In this document: positions 54,728 to 63,563 of the stretch, one piece after another
How positions within the stretch are numbered: position 1 is the first letter of the stretch
Layout: every line of letters begins with the position of its first letter
Source of the DNA: Acidovorax sp. CCYZU-2555
GTDB lineage: Bacteria; Pseudomonadota; Gammaproteobacteria; Burkholderiales; Burkholderiaceae_C
Assembly: GCF_018413525.1 (NCBI RefSeq)
Contig: NZ_JAHCDD010000020.1
Coordinates: 1-64,000 of the forward strand
Length of the DNA: 64,000 bases
Direction of reading: 5' to 3'
The notes under the pieces: model-generated
The model's input: only the letters and a program-made list of their open reading frames with translations
What the model was told of the DNA's origin: nothing
Databases searched by the model: none
Made by a program: the position numbers and the translations under genes

Positions 54728-54740
54728 TTTTCTAGGAAAA
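54728..54740. repeat. small palindrome just before the Fic gene
   Basis: TTTTC-TAG-GAAAA, 5-bp arms, covering the ribosome-binding region of the Fic gene (ATG 54744). A related sequence TTTCTA-A-TAGAAA lies 24 bases after its stop, which suggests a shared binding site or element boundary. Confidence 0.45.
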
Positions 54741-54743
54741 TAA

Positions 54744-56333
54744 ATGACTTCCTACGAAAAAATAGCCATGACTGCGACTTCCTTGGGTTTTACACGGGTG
54801 GCAGAAATGCTCGGCATCGCGCTGGTTCAGCCACTTTTTTCGCGCAGCCAGCTGGGGCCCGCCAATCGCATCGAGAGACATCCGTCGGCAGAGATCCGCA
54901 GCTGGACTGCGCAGTACATGCCCGACGACAGCTTTCGCGGGCATTTCGAGTTCGGCCTCAAATACGAGCGGCTGAACTTTGAGTTCTTCTCCCGGGTTTT
55001 CGAACGGATTGACCCGCAGGAAATCGTCGCCTGGGTCAATGACTCGCCCACGGGCGCTTACGCGAGGCGCACGGCCTTCTTCTACGAATGGTTCACTGAC
55101 AAGACATTGGATGCGCCAGACACGGCTCCCAATGTGGGCTATGTGGATGCGCTGGACCCCGACCTCTACTTGACGGCCACGGAGCCCACGAACAACAGGC
55201 GCTGGAAAGTGCGCCAAAACCTGCCCGGCCTTCGCAGCTACTGTCCTCTGGTGTATCTGGGTCCAGCCAAAGCCCGCGATTGGATCTATGACGTAAAGGC
55301 CGGGGTGGAACGCCTGAACAAGACCTATGGCACTGATCTGCTGCTGCGCAGCTCGGTATGGTTGACCCTGAAGGAGTCACGCGCCAGCTTTGCCATCGAG
55401 CGCGAGCAAGACCAAAGCGACCGAGTCAAGCGATTCGCCGCAGCCATTGGCGAATTGAGCGGACGCATGGAAGCACCATTGGAAGCGCAAGGTCTGCAGA
55501 CCCTGCAAAACGCCATTCTGGGGACTGCGGTGCTGCGCCTGGGAATCCGCCAATCCCCGGTCTTCGTGGGCCAGTCAAGCGTCCAGGGACAGGTAGTCCA
55601 CTACATCGCGCCAGCGGCGCAAGTAGTGCAAGAGATGCTTCAAGGCCTGCGAGATTTCGAAAGCCGCACGCAAGGGCAAAACACAGTGGCCCGCACTGCA
55701 GCGGTGTCGTTCGCCTTCGTATACCTGCATCCGTTGTCGGATGGCAATGGCCGCGTGCACCGTTTCTTGCTGAATCACATGCTCGCAGCGGATGGCGTGG
55801 TAGCGCCAAACATCATTATTCCTGTGTCTGCCACCATTGCCGGCTCCCCTGCCGGACGGGCGGAATATGACCGCGTGCTGGAATCGTTCTCCAGACCCCT
55901 GATGCGCCGCTATGAAGGGGAATACAACTTTGCCACTTCGCACATCTACCCTGACGGCGTGCACAGCGACTTCAACTTCACTGCCGACCAGGACGCGCAG
56001 CACGCCTGGCGCTACCCGGATTTGACGGTGCACGCCCGCTATGTCAGCGAATTGCTGCGCACCACGGTGGAACATGAAATGGCGCTGGAAGCAGCCACCT
56101 TGCGTGACAACGATGCATCGCGGGATGCGATCAAGCAAATCGTAGAGATGCCCGACCCGGATGCGGATCGCATCATTGCATCACTGCGCAGCAATGGCTG
56201 GGTGGTCAGCGGCAAGCTGCGCCGTGATCAACCGGCCATCTTCGCACCCGAGGGACGGCTGCACCATCTGCAAGACCGCATTGTGGACGCCGTAAGGGAA
56301 GCGTTGACCAGGCACGATCAGCCAAAAAAATAA
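54744..56333 (+). CDS. Fic-domain protein, probable AMP/NMP-transferase
   Basis: 529 residues. The Fic motif is HPLSDGNGRVHR (H329 catalytic, Leu instead of the usual Phe), the residues needed for nucleotide transfer being intact. An N-terminal 'SFAIER' at 215-220 matches the class-II inhibitory helix (S/T)xxxE(G/N) with Arg at the last place, so E219 may auto-inhibit. About 200 residues precede the core and a winged-helix-like C-terminus ('IIASLRSNGWVVSGKLRRDQ') follows. No antitoxin gene adjoins. The flanks are AT-rich and a tRNA gene lies about 400 bases on, signs of an acquired segment. Target protein unknown. Confidence 0.87.
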   Translation: MTSYEKIAMTATSLGFTRVAEMLGIALVQPLFSRSQLGPANRIERHPSAEIRSWTAQYMPDDSFRGHFEFGLKYERLNFEFFSRVFERIDPQEIVAWVNDSPTGAYARRTAFFYEWFTDKTLDAPDTAPNVGYVDALDPDLYLTATEPTNNRRWKVRQNLPGLRSYCPLVYLGPAKARDWIYDVKAGVERLNKTYGTDLLLRSSVWLTLKESRASFAIEREQDQSDRVKRFAAAIGELSGRMEAPLEAQGLQTLQNAILGTAVLRLGIRQSPVFVGQSSVQGQVVHYIAPAAQVVQEMLQGLRDFESRTQGQNTVARTAAVSFAFVYLHPLSDGNGRVHRFLLNHMLAADGVVAPNIIIPVSATIAGSPAGRAEYDRVLESFSRPLMRRYEGEYNFATSHIYPDGVHSDFNFTADQDAQHAWRYPDLTVHARYVSELLRTTVEHEMALEAATLRDNDASRDAIKQIVEMPDPDADRIIASLRSNGWVVSGKLRRDQPAIFAPEGRLHHLQDRIVDAVREALTRHDQPKK

Positions 56334-56356
56334 GATATTTTTTGGAAACTCAGCAA

Positions 56357-56369
56357 TTTCTAATAGAAA
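56357..56369. repeat. small palindrome after the Fic gene
   Basis: TTTCTA-A-TAGAAA, perfect 6-bp arms, followed by a further partial copy TTTCTAAC at 56377. Related to the palindrome in front of the gene at 54728-54740. Confidence 0.45.
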
Positions 56370-56681
56370 AAATGGATTTCTAACAAAAAATGGTCCACCG
56401 CGTGTTCTTTCTTCCGCATATGACGCGATGAGTCAGAGACAGCTTGCGCTTCCACCGTCTGCATGCATTGGTGCAACGATGAACGCCCACGGTCTTATGC
56501 CCATAGGCTGATACAAAACCAGTTAATTAACTACGGACTCCAAAGCCAAGTGCTACTGAAAACGGGGGGACGTCGATCTTGGAATATTGACACCTTTACT
56601 GCAGCCCCTAGGTGCATTTGCTGTCACAGCAGGCAGCATCCATCTTGCTCGAGATTTTCAACTGCCGCAAACGCATCCACC

Positions 56682-56705
56682 ATTGATGGGTAGATTGATG
56701 GGTAA
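56682..56705. repeat. tandem repeat ATTGATGGGTA(G/A), two copies
   Basis: Two adjacent 12-base units differing only in the last base, directly before the tRNA-Ser terminator. Confidence 0.55.
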
Positions 56706-56709
56706 AACA

Positions 56710-56741
56710 GAAAAGCCCCGCCTATTGCTAGACGGGGCTTT
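56710..56741 (-). terminator. intrinsic terminator of the tRNA-Ser gene
   Basis: On the minus strand AAGCCCCG and CGGGGCTT pair around a 12-base loop and are followed by TTTT (A-run at 56711-56714 on the plus strand), immediately after the tRNA 3' end. Confidence 0.75.
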
Positions 56742-56746
56742 GTGTT

Positions 56747-56837
<91 letters not shown>

Positions 56838-56899
56838 GAAGACCGCAATTGTAGCAACAGTTTTGCCGCCCGAAGGCGAACTGTGCAAATTTAGCGAAA

Positions 56900-57817
56900 T
56901 TAGTTGCGCGTGCCGCCCACTTGCACCATCTTCATCGCCGAAGTGATGAGGCTGGAGACTTCGGTCATGTTGCTGGGAACGATCAGCGTGGTCTGGGCGT
57001 CGGCCGCTACCTTACCGTAGGCTTCTACGGCGCTTTGCGCGACCTTGAGCTGCACGGCTTGTTCGCCGCCGGGTTGGCGGATGGCTTCGGCGATGCGTTC
57101 GAGCGCGGTGGCGGTGGCGTCGGCCACGGTGGTGATGGCAGCAGCTTCGCCCTGGGCGTTGTTGATCGCGGCCTGCTTTTCACCCTCGGAGCGGGCGATC
57201 GAGGCTTCGCGTTCGCCGGTGGCGATGTTGATCTGTTCCTGGCGACGGCCTTCGGAGGCGGCGATCAGCGCGCGCTTTTCGCGCTCGGCGGTGATCTGGG
57301 CCTGCATGGAGCGCAGGATTTCGGCGGGCGGCGTCAAATCCTTGATCTCGTAGCGCAGCACCTTCACGCCCCAGTTCAGCGCGGCTTCGTCAATCGCCGA
57401 GACCACCTGGGCGTTGATCATGTCGCGCTCCTCGAAGGTCTTGTCGAGTTCGAGCTTGCCGATCACGCTGCGCAGCGAAGTCTGGGCCAGTTGCGTCACG
57501 GCCATGATGTAGTTCGACGAACCGTAGCTCGCGCGCATAGGGTCGGTCACCTGGAAGTACAGGATGCCGTCGACCTGCAGCTGCGTGTTGTCGCGCGTGA
57601 TGCAGACCTGGCTGGGCACGTCGAGCGGAATTTCCTTGAGGCTGTGCTTATAGGCCACGCGGTCGACGAACGGCACGAGGAAATTCAGGCCCGGAGTGAG
57701 CGTGCCGGCGTATTTGCCCAGGCGTTCCTTTACCCAGGCGTTCTGCTGGGGCACGACCTTGATCGAGCGCGCAATGAAGATGGCCGCAATGACCAGAAGA
57801 ATGATGGCAACTTCCAT
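56900..57817 (-). CDS. SPFH/stomatin-like membrane protein, QmcA-like
   Basis: 305 residues: one N-terminal membrane helix (4-17), the stomatin SPFH domain (about 20-190: 'VPQQNAWVKERLGKYAGTL', 'QLQVDGILYFQVTDP', 'LRSVIGKLELDKTFEERD') and an Ala/Glu coiled-coil region (about 190-245) with a C-terminal tail. It resembles E. coli QmcA, a partner of FtsH-type membrane protease control, and stomatin pairs with NfeD proteins. The NfeD gene lies upstream, 94 bases away in the same direction, which confirms the pair. Confidence 0.92.
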   Translation of the reverse strand: MEVAIILLVIAAIFIARSIKVVPQQNAWVKERLGKYAGTLTPGLNFLVPFVDRVAYKHSLKEIPLDVPSQVCITRDNTQLQVDGILYFQVTDPMRASYGSSNYIMAVTQLAQTSLRSVIGKLELDKTFEERDMINAQVVSAIDEAALNWGVKVLRYEIKDLTPPAEILRSMQAQITAEREKRALIAASEGRRQEQINIATGEREASIARSEGEKQAAINNAQGEAAAITTVADATATALERIAEAIRQPGGEQAVQLKVAQSAVEAYGKVAADAQTTLIVPSNMTEVSSLITSAMKMVQVGGTRN

Positions 57818-57911
57818 GGTGTCTCCCTCCCCGAAGGGGATTGGTTGAAATTCACTGACAAAGAAATTCTGCGGGCCAGGGCGGCGAAATGCCGCCAGCG
57901 CCCGCGGCAGT

Positions 57912-58337
57912 CTAGAGCTTGTCTACGAGCAGGCGATTGCCTATGACTTCGGCCACGCGGTGCGTGCCGGGCGTCGGTGCATTGCCGGGGCGCAGCACCA
58001 CGGTCCACTGCGCGCCGCGGTAGCGCACCTGCGCCGTGCCGTCGGCGGCCCAGTTCTCGACCTGTACCGATTCGCCGATGTCGAGATTCATGCTGCGATC
58101 GCTTTCCGCGGGCTGCATGCGCGCCTGGCGCCGACGCAGCAGATAGCAGGCAACGACGGCGGCCGTGCCGACCAAGGCCGCAGAAAGGATCTGCCCGGTT
58201 TCGGACGCACCGAGGTGGGCGGCGATCGCGCCCGCCACGGCACCGATGGCCAGCATCAGCAAATAAAAACTGCCCGTGAGCAGCTCGGCGGCGACCAATA
58301 CGCCGGCAATCAGCCACCACACTGTAAAACTTGCCAT
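57912..58337 (-). CDS. NfeD-family membrane protein (short form)
   Basis: 141 residues: two or three membrane helices in 1-70 ('WWLIAGVLVAAELLTGSFYLL' in parts) and a C-terminal OB fold ('GESVQVENWAADGTAQVRYRGAQWTV' in parts, 'EVIGNRLLVDKL'). This is the YbbK/NfeD1b type that lacks the protease domain and works with the stomatin-like protein encoded next. ATG 58337 follows AGAGGAGGGTAC; the longer frame to 58466 runs through the divergent promoter region. Confidence 0.9.
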   Translation of the reverse strand: MASFTVWWLIAGVLVAAELLTGSFYLLMLAIGAVAGAIAAHLGASETGQILSAALVGTAAVVACYLLRRRQARMQPAESDRSMNLDIGESVQVENWAADGTAQVRYRGAQWTVVLRPGNAPTPGTHRVAEVIGNRLLVDKL

Positions 58338-58480
58338 GTACCCTCCTCTTGTCCATTTGGATGTTTGTAGTTCACCACAGTTATGGGGTGATAAGGTCCT
58401 GCTTTCACAGGCGCAATAAGGATATTCCTTACACTCGCGCCTGTTTCGTTTTTTTAAGCCCGACACAACGGAGGCTGCGC

Positions 58481-61096
58481 ATGAAATTTCGCTTTCCCAT
58501 CATCATCATAGATGAAGACTATCGCTCTGAGAACACCTCAGGCCTGGGCATTCGTGCCCTGGCGCAGGCCATTGAGACTGAAGGCTTCGAAGTACTGGGC
58601 GTGACCAGTTACGGCGACCTGACGCAATTCGCCCAGCAGCAAAGTCGGGCGAGCGCATTCATTCTTTCTATCGATGACGAAGAATTCACGCTGGGCTCGG
58701 GGCTGGACCCCATCGTCCTGAGCCTGCGCAAGTTCATCGAGGAAGTGCGCCGCAAGAACGCCGATGTGCCGATCTACGTGCACGGCGAGACCAAGACCAG
58801 CCGTCACCTGCCCAACGACATCCTGCGCGAGCTGCATGGCTTCATCCACATGTTCGAGGACACCCCCGAATTTGTCGCCAAGCACATCATCCGCGAAGCC
58901 AAGAATTATCTGGAGAGCGTGCAGCCGCCGTTCTTCAAAGCGCTGCTCGACTATGCCGAAGACGGCTCGTACAGCTGGCACTGCCCCGGACACTCGGGCG
59001 GCGTGGCCTTCCTCAAGAGCCCCGTGGGCCAGATGTACCACCAGTTCTACGGTGAGAACATGCTGCGCGCCGACGTCTGCAATGCGGTCGAGGAACTGGG
59101 CCAGCTGCTGGACCACAACGGCGCCATCGGTGCGAGCGAGCGCAATGCGGCGCGCATCTTCAATGCCGACCACTGCTTCTTCGTGACCAATGGCACGTCC
59201 ACTTCGAACAAGATCGTCTGGCACCACACCGTGGCCTCGGGCGACGTGGTCGTGGTCGACCGCAACTGCCACAAGTCGGTGCTGCACGCGATCATCATGA
59301 CGGGCGCCATTCCGGTGTTCCTCAAGCCCACGCGCAACCACTTCGGCATCATCGGCCCCATTCCGCAAAACGAATTCACGCCTGAAACCATCCAGGCCAA
59401 GATCGCCGCGAATCCGCTGCTGCAAGGCGTGGACGCAAAGGCCGTGAAGCCGCGCGTGCTGACGCTCACGCAGTCCACCTACGACGGCGTGCTCTACAAC
59501 ACCGAAACCATCAAGAGCATGGTCGACGGCTATGTGGAAAACCTGCACTTCGACGAAGCCTGGTTGCCGCACGCGGCCTTCCACCCCTTCTATGGCAGCT
59601 ACCACGCCATGGGCAAGAAGCGCGCACGCCCCAAGCATTCGGTGGTCTACGCGACGCAGTCCATCCACAAGCTGCTGGCCGGCATCAGCCAGGCCTCGCA
59701 TGTGCTGGTGCAGGATTCGCAGACGCAAAAGCTCGACCGCCATCTGTTCAACGAGGCGTACCTGATGCACACCTCGACCAGCCCGCAGTACAGCATCATT
59801 GCGAGCTGCGACGTGGCCGCGGCGATGATGGAGCCGCCCGCAGGCACGGCGCTGGTGGAGGAAAGCCTGGCCGAAGCGCTGGACTTCCGCCGCGCGATGC
59901 GCAAGGTCGAAGACGAATTCGGCAAGAACGACTGGTGGTTCAAGGTCTGGGGCCCTGACGACATCATCGAAGAAGGCCTGGGTACCGCCGAAGACTGGAT
60001 CTTCCGCGCCAAGTCCAAGGCCAAGGGCAAGAAGGCTTCGGCCAAATGGCATGGCTTCGGCGATCTGGCCGACGGCTTCAACATGCTCGACCCGATCAAG
60101 TCGACCATCGTCACGCCCGGCCTGAACCTGGACGGCGCGTTCGACAAGAACGGCATTCCCGCGTCCATCGTCACCAAGTACCTGTCGGAGCACGGCGTGG
60201 TGGTCGAGAAGACCGGCCTGTACTCGTTCTTCATCATGTTCACCATCGGCATCACCAAGGGCCGCTGGAACACCATGCTCACGGCCTTGCAGCAATTCAA
60301 GGACGATTACGAGAAGAACCAGCCGATGTACCGCATCCTGCCCGAGTTCTGCCAGCAGCACCGGCAGTACGAGCGCATGGGTCTGCGCGACCTGTGCCAG
60401 CATGTGCACCAGATGTACGCCAAGTACGACATCGCGCGCCTCACGACCGAGATGTACCTCTCGGACCTGACGCCCTCGATGAAGCCTTCGGACGCCTACG
60501 CCCACATCGCGCAGCGCAAGACCGAACGCGTCGAAATCGACCGCCTCGAAGGCCGCACCACGGTCGGTCTGGTCACGCCCTACCCACCGGGCATTCCGCT
60601 GCTGATTCCCGGCGAAGTCTTCAACAAGAAGATCGTCGACTATCTGCTGTTCGCGCGCGAATTCGCGAAGATGTGCCCCGGCTTTGAAACCGACATCCAC
60701 GGCCTGGTCGAGGAAGAAGACGAAGCCGGCGTGGTGCGCTACTACGCCGACTGCGTGGCCGAAGCGCCCAAGGTTGCGGCCAAGCCAGCGGCGACAGCGC
60801 GCGCCAAGGCACCAGCCAAGGCCGCTGTGAAGACCGCTCCGGCCAAGGCCGCGGCCAAGACGCCTGCCAAGACCGCTGCAAAAACAGCGGCCAAGGCACC
60901 TGCAAAAACCGCTGCCAAAACAGCGGCCAAGGCACCCGCCAAGGCCGCGGTCAAAGCCGTGACGCAGGAAGAAGTCGCGAACATGACCGAAGACCGGACC
61001 ACGGCCAAGCGCACGGCACGTGCCACGGCCACGCCGGGCAAGGGCAAGAAGACGCTGGTTCAGGTCGGCGCTGACGAGTTCAGCCGAAAAATCTGA
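58481..61096 (+). CDS. lysine/arginine/ornithine decarboxylase with histone-H1-like C-terminal tail
   Basis: 871 residues. Residues 1 to about 755 are a complete group-III PLP decarboxylase: wing domain with 'IIIIDEDYRSENTSGLG', 'SWHCPGHSGGVAFLKS', 'TNGTSTSNKIVWHH', Schiff-base K397 in 'YATQSIHKLLAG', and the C-terminal domain ending near 'GVVRYYADCV'. Such enzymes make cadaverine, agmatine or putrescine; which one cannot be told. From about 760 to the end there is an added low-complexity tail of Ala, Lys, Pro and Thr with repeated KAPAK and KTAAKTAAK units (DNA about 60780-60960), like bacterial histone-H1 tails. ATG follows ACGGAGGCTGCGC. Divergent from the NfeD gene. Confidence 0.9.
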   Translation: MKFRFPIIIIDEDYRSENTSGLGIRALAQAIETEGFEVLGVTSYGDLTQFAQQQSRASAFILSIDDEEFTLGSGLDPIVLSLRKFIEEVRRKNADVPIYVHGETKTSRHLPNDILRELHGFIHMFEDTPEFVAKHIIREAKNYLESVQPPFFKALLDYAEDGSYSWHCPGHSGGVAFLKSPVGQMYHQFYGENMLRADVCNAVEELGQLLDHNGAIGASERNAARIFNADHCFFVTNGTSTSNKIVWHHTVASGDVVVVDRNCHKSVLHAIIMTGAIPVFLKPTRNHFGIIGPIPQNEFTPETIQAKIAANPLLQGVDAKAVKPRVLTLTQSTYDGVLYNTETIKSMVDGYVENLHFDEAWLPHAAFHPFYGSYHAMGKKRARPKHSVVYATQSIHKLLAGISQASHVLVQDSQTQKLDRHLFNEAYLMHTSTSPQYSIIASCDVAAAMMEPPAGTALVEESLAEALDFRRAMRKVEDEFGKNDWWFKVWGPDDIIEEGLGTAEDWIFRAKSKAKGKKASAKWHGFGDLADGFNMLDPIKSTIVTPGLNLDGAFDKNGIPASIVTKYLSEHGVVVEKTGLYSFFIMFTIGITKGRWNTMLTALQQFKDDYEKNQPMYRILPEFCQQHRQYERMGLRDLCQHVHQMYAKYDIARLTTEMYLSDLTPSMKPSDAYAHIAQRKTERVEIDRLEGRTTVGLVTPYPPGIPLLIPGEVFNKKIVDYLLFAREFAKMCPGFETDIHGLVEEEDEAGVVRYYADCVAEAPKVAAKPAATARAKAPAKAAVKTAPAKAAAKTPAKTAAKTAAKAPAKTAAKTAAKAPAKAAVKAVTQEEVANMTEDRTTAKRTARATATPGKGKKTLVQVGADEFSRKI

Positions 61097-61155
61097 CCAC
61101 GCAACGCGTACCCACCTGGGCCTGGCGCCTGGCCGCATTCTGCTGGGCCGCCGCC

Positions 61156-61491
61156 ATGGCCTGGGGCTGCCTGCAGGAAGCGACCGGCGCGTCGCCCGGC
61201 TGGTGGCGCCTGCCGCATATCGACAAGCTGGCGCATGCGGGCATGCATGCCCTGCTCGCCTGGCTGCTGTGGCGCGGCGTGGCAAGCGACACCCTGCGCA
61301 CCGGTGTCGTGATCGTGCTGATGTGCGCGGCCTACGGCCTGGCCATCGAATGGGGCCAGTGGCAATTCACGCTCACGCGCAGCGCCGAAGCCTTCGATGT
61401 ACTCGCCAACACGCTGGGCGCAATGCTTGGCGTGACGCTGGCCCGCTGGAATCCGCGCAACGCCGGCGCACGGCAGGCCTCTGCCTCGTAG
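61156..61491 (+). CDS. VanZ-like membrane protein
   Basis: 111 residues from ATG 61156 with the VanZ-like pattern: 'PHIDKLAHAGMHALLAWLLW' in which Asp-Lys and His are conserved, two more membrane helices, and 'WGQWQFTLTRSAEAFDVLANTLGA' in parts. The true N-terminus may lie further upstream, since the frame is open to 61093 and the extra 21 residues ('TQRVPTWAWRLAAFCWAAAM') would complete the expected first helix; the only start available is a CTG overlapping the decarboxylase stop. Function is unknown; it probably is cotranscribed with the decarboxylase gene. Confidence 0.72.
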   Translation: MAWGCLQEATGASPGWWRLPHIDKLAHAGMHALLAWLLWRGVASDTLRTGVVIVLMCAAYGLAIEWGQWQFTLTRSAEAFDVLANTLGAMLGVTLARWNPRNAGARQASAS

Positions 61492-61656
61492 AAAACGCAA
61501 TGCCGCACAGAATGTGCGCGCAAAGAATCTGTTGCCGGGTGGCAACTTGCGCGCGCTCTGGCCAGCGGCAATCGAGGCCGGCTGGATGAGGCGGCCGTAA
61601 TCTACGTTCTTTGAACTCCAAGGGTTGGCTGCGCCCAGACGCCTGCCTCACGACCC

Positions 61657-63132
61657 ATGCCACTGTTCAATGTCATTCGCCAGGGCATGGCCTGCCTGGC
61701 CTTGCTCTGCACGCTGCAGGCGCAAGCGCGCGCCGCCGACCCCGCCGCGGGCGCAAGAATCGCGGCCCGCGGCGGTGCGGCCTGTGCCAGCTGCCACGGC
61801 CGTGAAGGCGAAGGCAGTGCCCACTACCCTCCCCTGGCCGGCCAACCCGCAGCCTACCTGCAGCGTCAGCTGCAAGCCATGGCCAGCGGGCAGCGCCAGG
61901 CACCGCTGATGGGCCCGGTGGCCAGATCCCTCAGCGCGCAGGAGAGATCCGATGTGGCCGCTTACTACGCCAGCCTTGCCCTCGCCGTAAAGCCCAGGCA
62001 AGGCCCGTTGCCCACGGCCCGCAGCAGCGACGGCGCCTGGCTGGTCGAACGCGGCCGCTGGGCCGACGGCATCGCGGCCTGCGCCAAATGCCATGGTCCC
62101 GGTGGCGCTGGCGTGGGCCAGGATTTTCCGGCGATCGCGCACCTCACGGCCAGCTATATGCAGGCCCAGATCGACGCCTGGAAACACCAAGGCCGCGAAG
62201 CCGGGCCCTTGGGACTGATGGGCGAGATTGCCCGCAAGCTCACGCCCAAGGACATCGAAGACATTGCCGCCTACTACCGGCAGCTGCACTCCGCCGCGGG
62301 CCCGACGCTCGCGCAGCGCCCGGCACCCGCAGCGCGAACCGAGGCATCCCATCCGCCCGACGCGCGCGCGATTCCCGACTCCCGGCTGGGCGAGTGGATA
62401 CAGCGCGGCGAAGCCATCTTCACGCGCACGCCCGAAAATGCCAGCGGCTTCGCCGGCAATTCGCTCAGTTGCACCCATTGCCACCTCGACGCGGGCCGCC
62501 TCAAGAATGCCGCGCCGCTGTGGGGCGCCTACCCCATGTATCCGGCCTACCGCCAGAAAAGCGGCCGCGTCGAAACCTTTGCCGAACGCGTGCGCGGCTG
62601 CTTCGTGTTCAGCCTCAACGGCCGGGCACCGGACCCTGGCCACGATCTGCTGGTCGCTCTCGAAACCTACGCCTACTGGATGGCCGCCAAAGCGCCGCTG
62701 GGCGAAAGGCGGCCCGGTGCGGGCCTGGTCAAGCTGGCCCCACCTCCACAGCGGCCCACCTTCGCCGCGGGCCAGGCGGTCTATGCAAAGCATTGCGCGC
62801 TGTGCCACGGCACGCAGGGCCAGGGCCGGAAAAGCGGTGGCATCACGGTGTTCCCCGCGCTGTGGGGCAAAGACTCCTACAACTGGGGCGCGGGCATGCA
62901 CGAGATCGACAAGGCGGCCGGATTCATCCGGTCCAACATGCCATACGGGCAGCACAACGTGCTCAGCGAACAGCAGGCCTGGGACGTCGCCACCTTCATC
63001 AACAGCTTCGAGCGACCGCAGGACCCACGCTTCACCGGCGACGTGGCGCAGACCCGCAAGCAGTTCCACGACACGCCGCATTCCATGTATGGCGTTCGGG
63101 TCAACGGCAAGCTGCTGGGCACAGGGCCGTAA
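61657..63132 (+). CDS. tetrahaem TsdB-TsdA fusion, probable thiosulfate dehydrogenase/tetrathionate reductase
   Basis: 491 residues with a signal ending 'LQAQARA' and four CXXCH motifs: CASCH 43-47, CAKCH 142-146, CTHCH 272-276, CALCH 380-384. The first half is a cytochrome c4-like dihaem module (TsdB-like electron acceptor). The second half fits TsdA: after the third haem, C315 in 'RVRGCFVFSLNGRAP' sits where TsdA has its unusual Cys haem ligand, followed by the distinctive 'NG' and the fourth haem. TsdA couples two thiosulfates to tetrathionate in the periplasm; natural TsdBA fusions are known in other proteobacteria. The next genes encode a DsrE-like and a TlpA-type protein. Confidence 0.8.
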   Translation: MPLFNVIRQGMACLALLCTLQAQARAADPAAGARIAARGGAACASCHGREGEGSAHYPPLAGQPAAYLQRQLQAMASGQRQAPLMGPVARSLSAQERSDVAAYYASLALAVKPRQGPLPTARSSDGAWLVERGRWADGIAACAKCHGPGGAGVGQDFPAIAHLTASYMQAQIDAWKHQGREAGPLGLMGEIARKLTPKDIEDIAAYYRQLHSAAGPTLAQRPAPAARTEASHPPDARAIPDSRLGEWIQRGEAIFTRTPENASGFAGNSLSCTHCHLDAGRLKNAAPLWGAYPMYPAYRQKSGRVETFAERVRGCFVFSLNGRAPDPGHDLLVALETYAYWMAAKAPLGERRPGAGLVKLAPPPQRPTFAAGQAVYAKHCALCHGTQGQGRKSGGITVFPALWGKDSYNWGAGMHEIDKAAGFIRSNMPYGQHNVLSEQQAWDVATFINSFERPQDPRFTGDVAQTRKQFHDTPHSMYGVRVNGKLLGTGP

Positions 63133-63239
63133 ACAGCGCCGCGGCTGACTGCGCTGCAAACCATTCGCACGCACAATGGCGGCAAACCGCGCCGCGCCCC
63201 GCGCTGCGCTCTTCTAAACTTCCCCACTGATACCTGGAC

Positions 63240-63548
63240 ATGACCGAATTGCCTCCCATCCTGCTGCACGCCCCCACTCTCGAAGCCCTGGCCCGCGCGC
63301 GCAACAGCCTCATGAACGCCCAGGAAGCCAACCCCGGCGTGCGCATCCGCATCATCGCCAACGCCCAGGCCGTGGCCGCCGCGCTCGATATTCCCCATGC
63401 CCAGGCCGATGCACATACGTCGCTGTGCCCCAACACGCTGATGCACCTGCAGCGCGCGCCGCACGCGCCGCTGCAAGTGCTTGCCAGCCCGGCCGTGCTG
63501 GAAATCGCCGCGCTGCAGGCCGCGGGCTGGGTCTACATCCGCTCCTGA
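63240..63548 (+). CDS. small DsrE/F-like protein
   Basis: 102 residues, no signal, with the alpha/beta pattern of DsrE-like folds: 'PPILLHAPTLEALARARNSL' at the start, 'GVRIRIIANAQAVAAAL' as the central strand-helix, a single Cys in 'TSLCPNTLMHL' at the position of the sulfur-carrying Cys loop, and 'LQVLASPAVLEIAALQAAGW' at the end. DsrE proteins carry persulfide sulfur in oxidation pathways, which would suit the thiosulfate dehydrogenase gene upstream. The family call is from pattern only and is tentative. Confidence 0.6.
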   Translation: MTELPPILLHAPTLEALARARNSLMNAQEANPGVRIRIIANAQAVAAALDIPHAQADAHTSLCPNTLMHLQRAPHAPLQVLASPAVLEIAALQAAGWVYIRS

Positions 63549-63563
63549 CCGCTCTGCCCGGCG

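Larger units (their letters stand above)
56334..56709. other. non-coding AT-richer stretch between the Fic gene and tRNA-Ser
   Basis: No convincing gene: short frames lack ribosome sites and family features. It begins with A/T-runs and the palindrome at 56357-56369, and ends with a 12-base tandem repeat at 56682-56705. Position next to a tRNA and the mixed composition suggest a remnant of an integration site, but no integrase or attachment repeat is visible. Confidence 0.5.

Noticed and set aside
56463-56693. 76-codon frame in the stretch before tRNA-Ser
   Set aside because: No ribosome site, odd composition and no similarity to integrases; more likely non-coding.
58538-61285. Minus-strand open frame of 915 codons opposite the decarboxylase
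   Set aside because: Antisense shadow of the decarboxylase gene, with low-complexity Leu/Gly/Arg runs mirroring its Ala/Lys tail.
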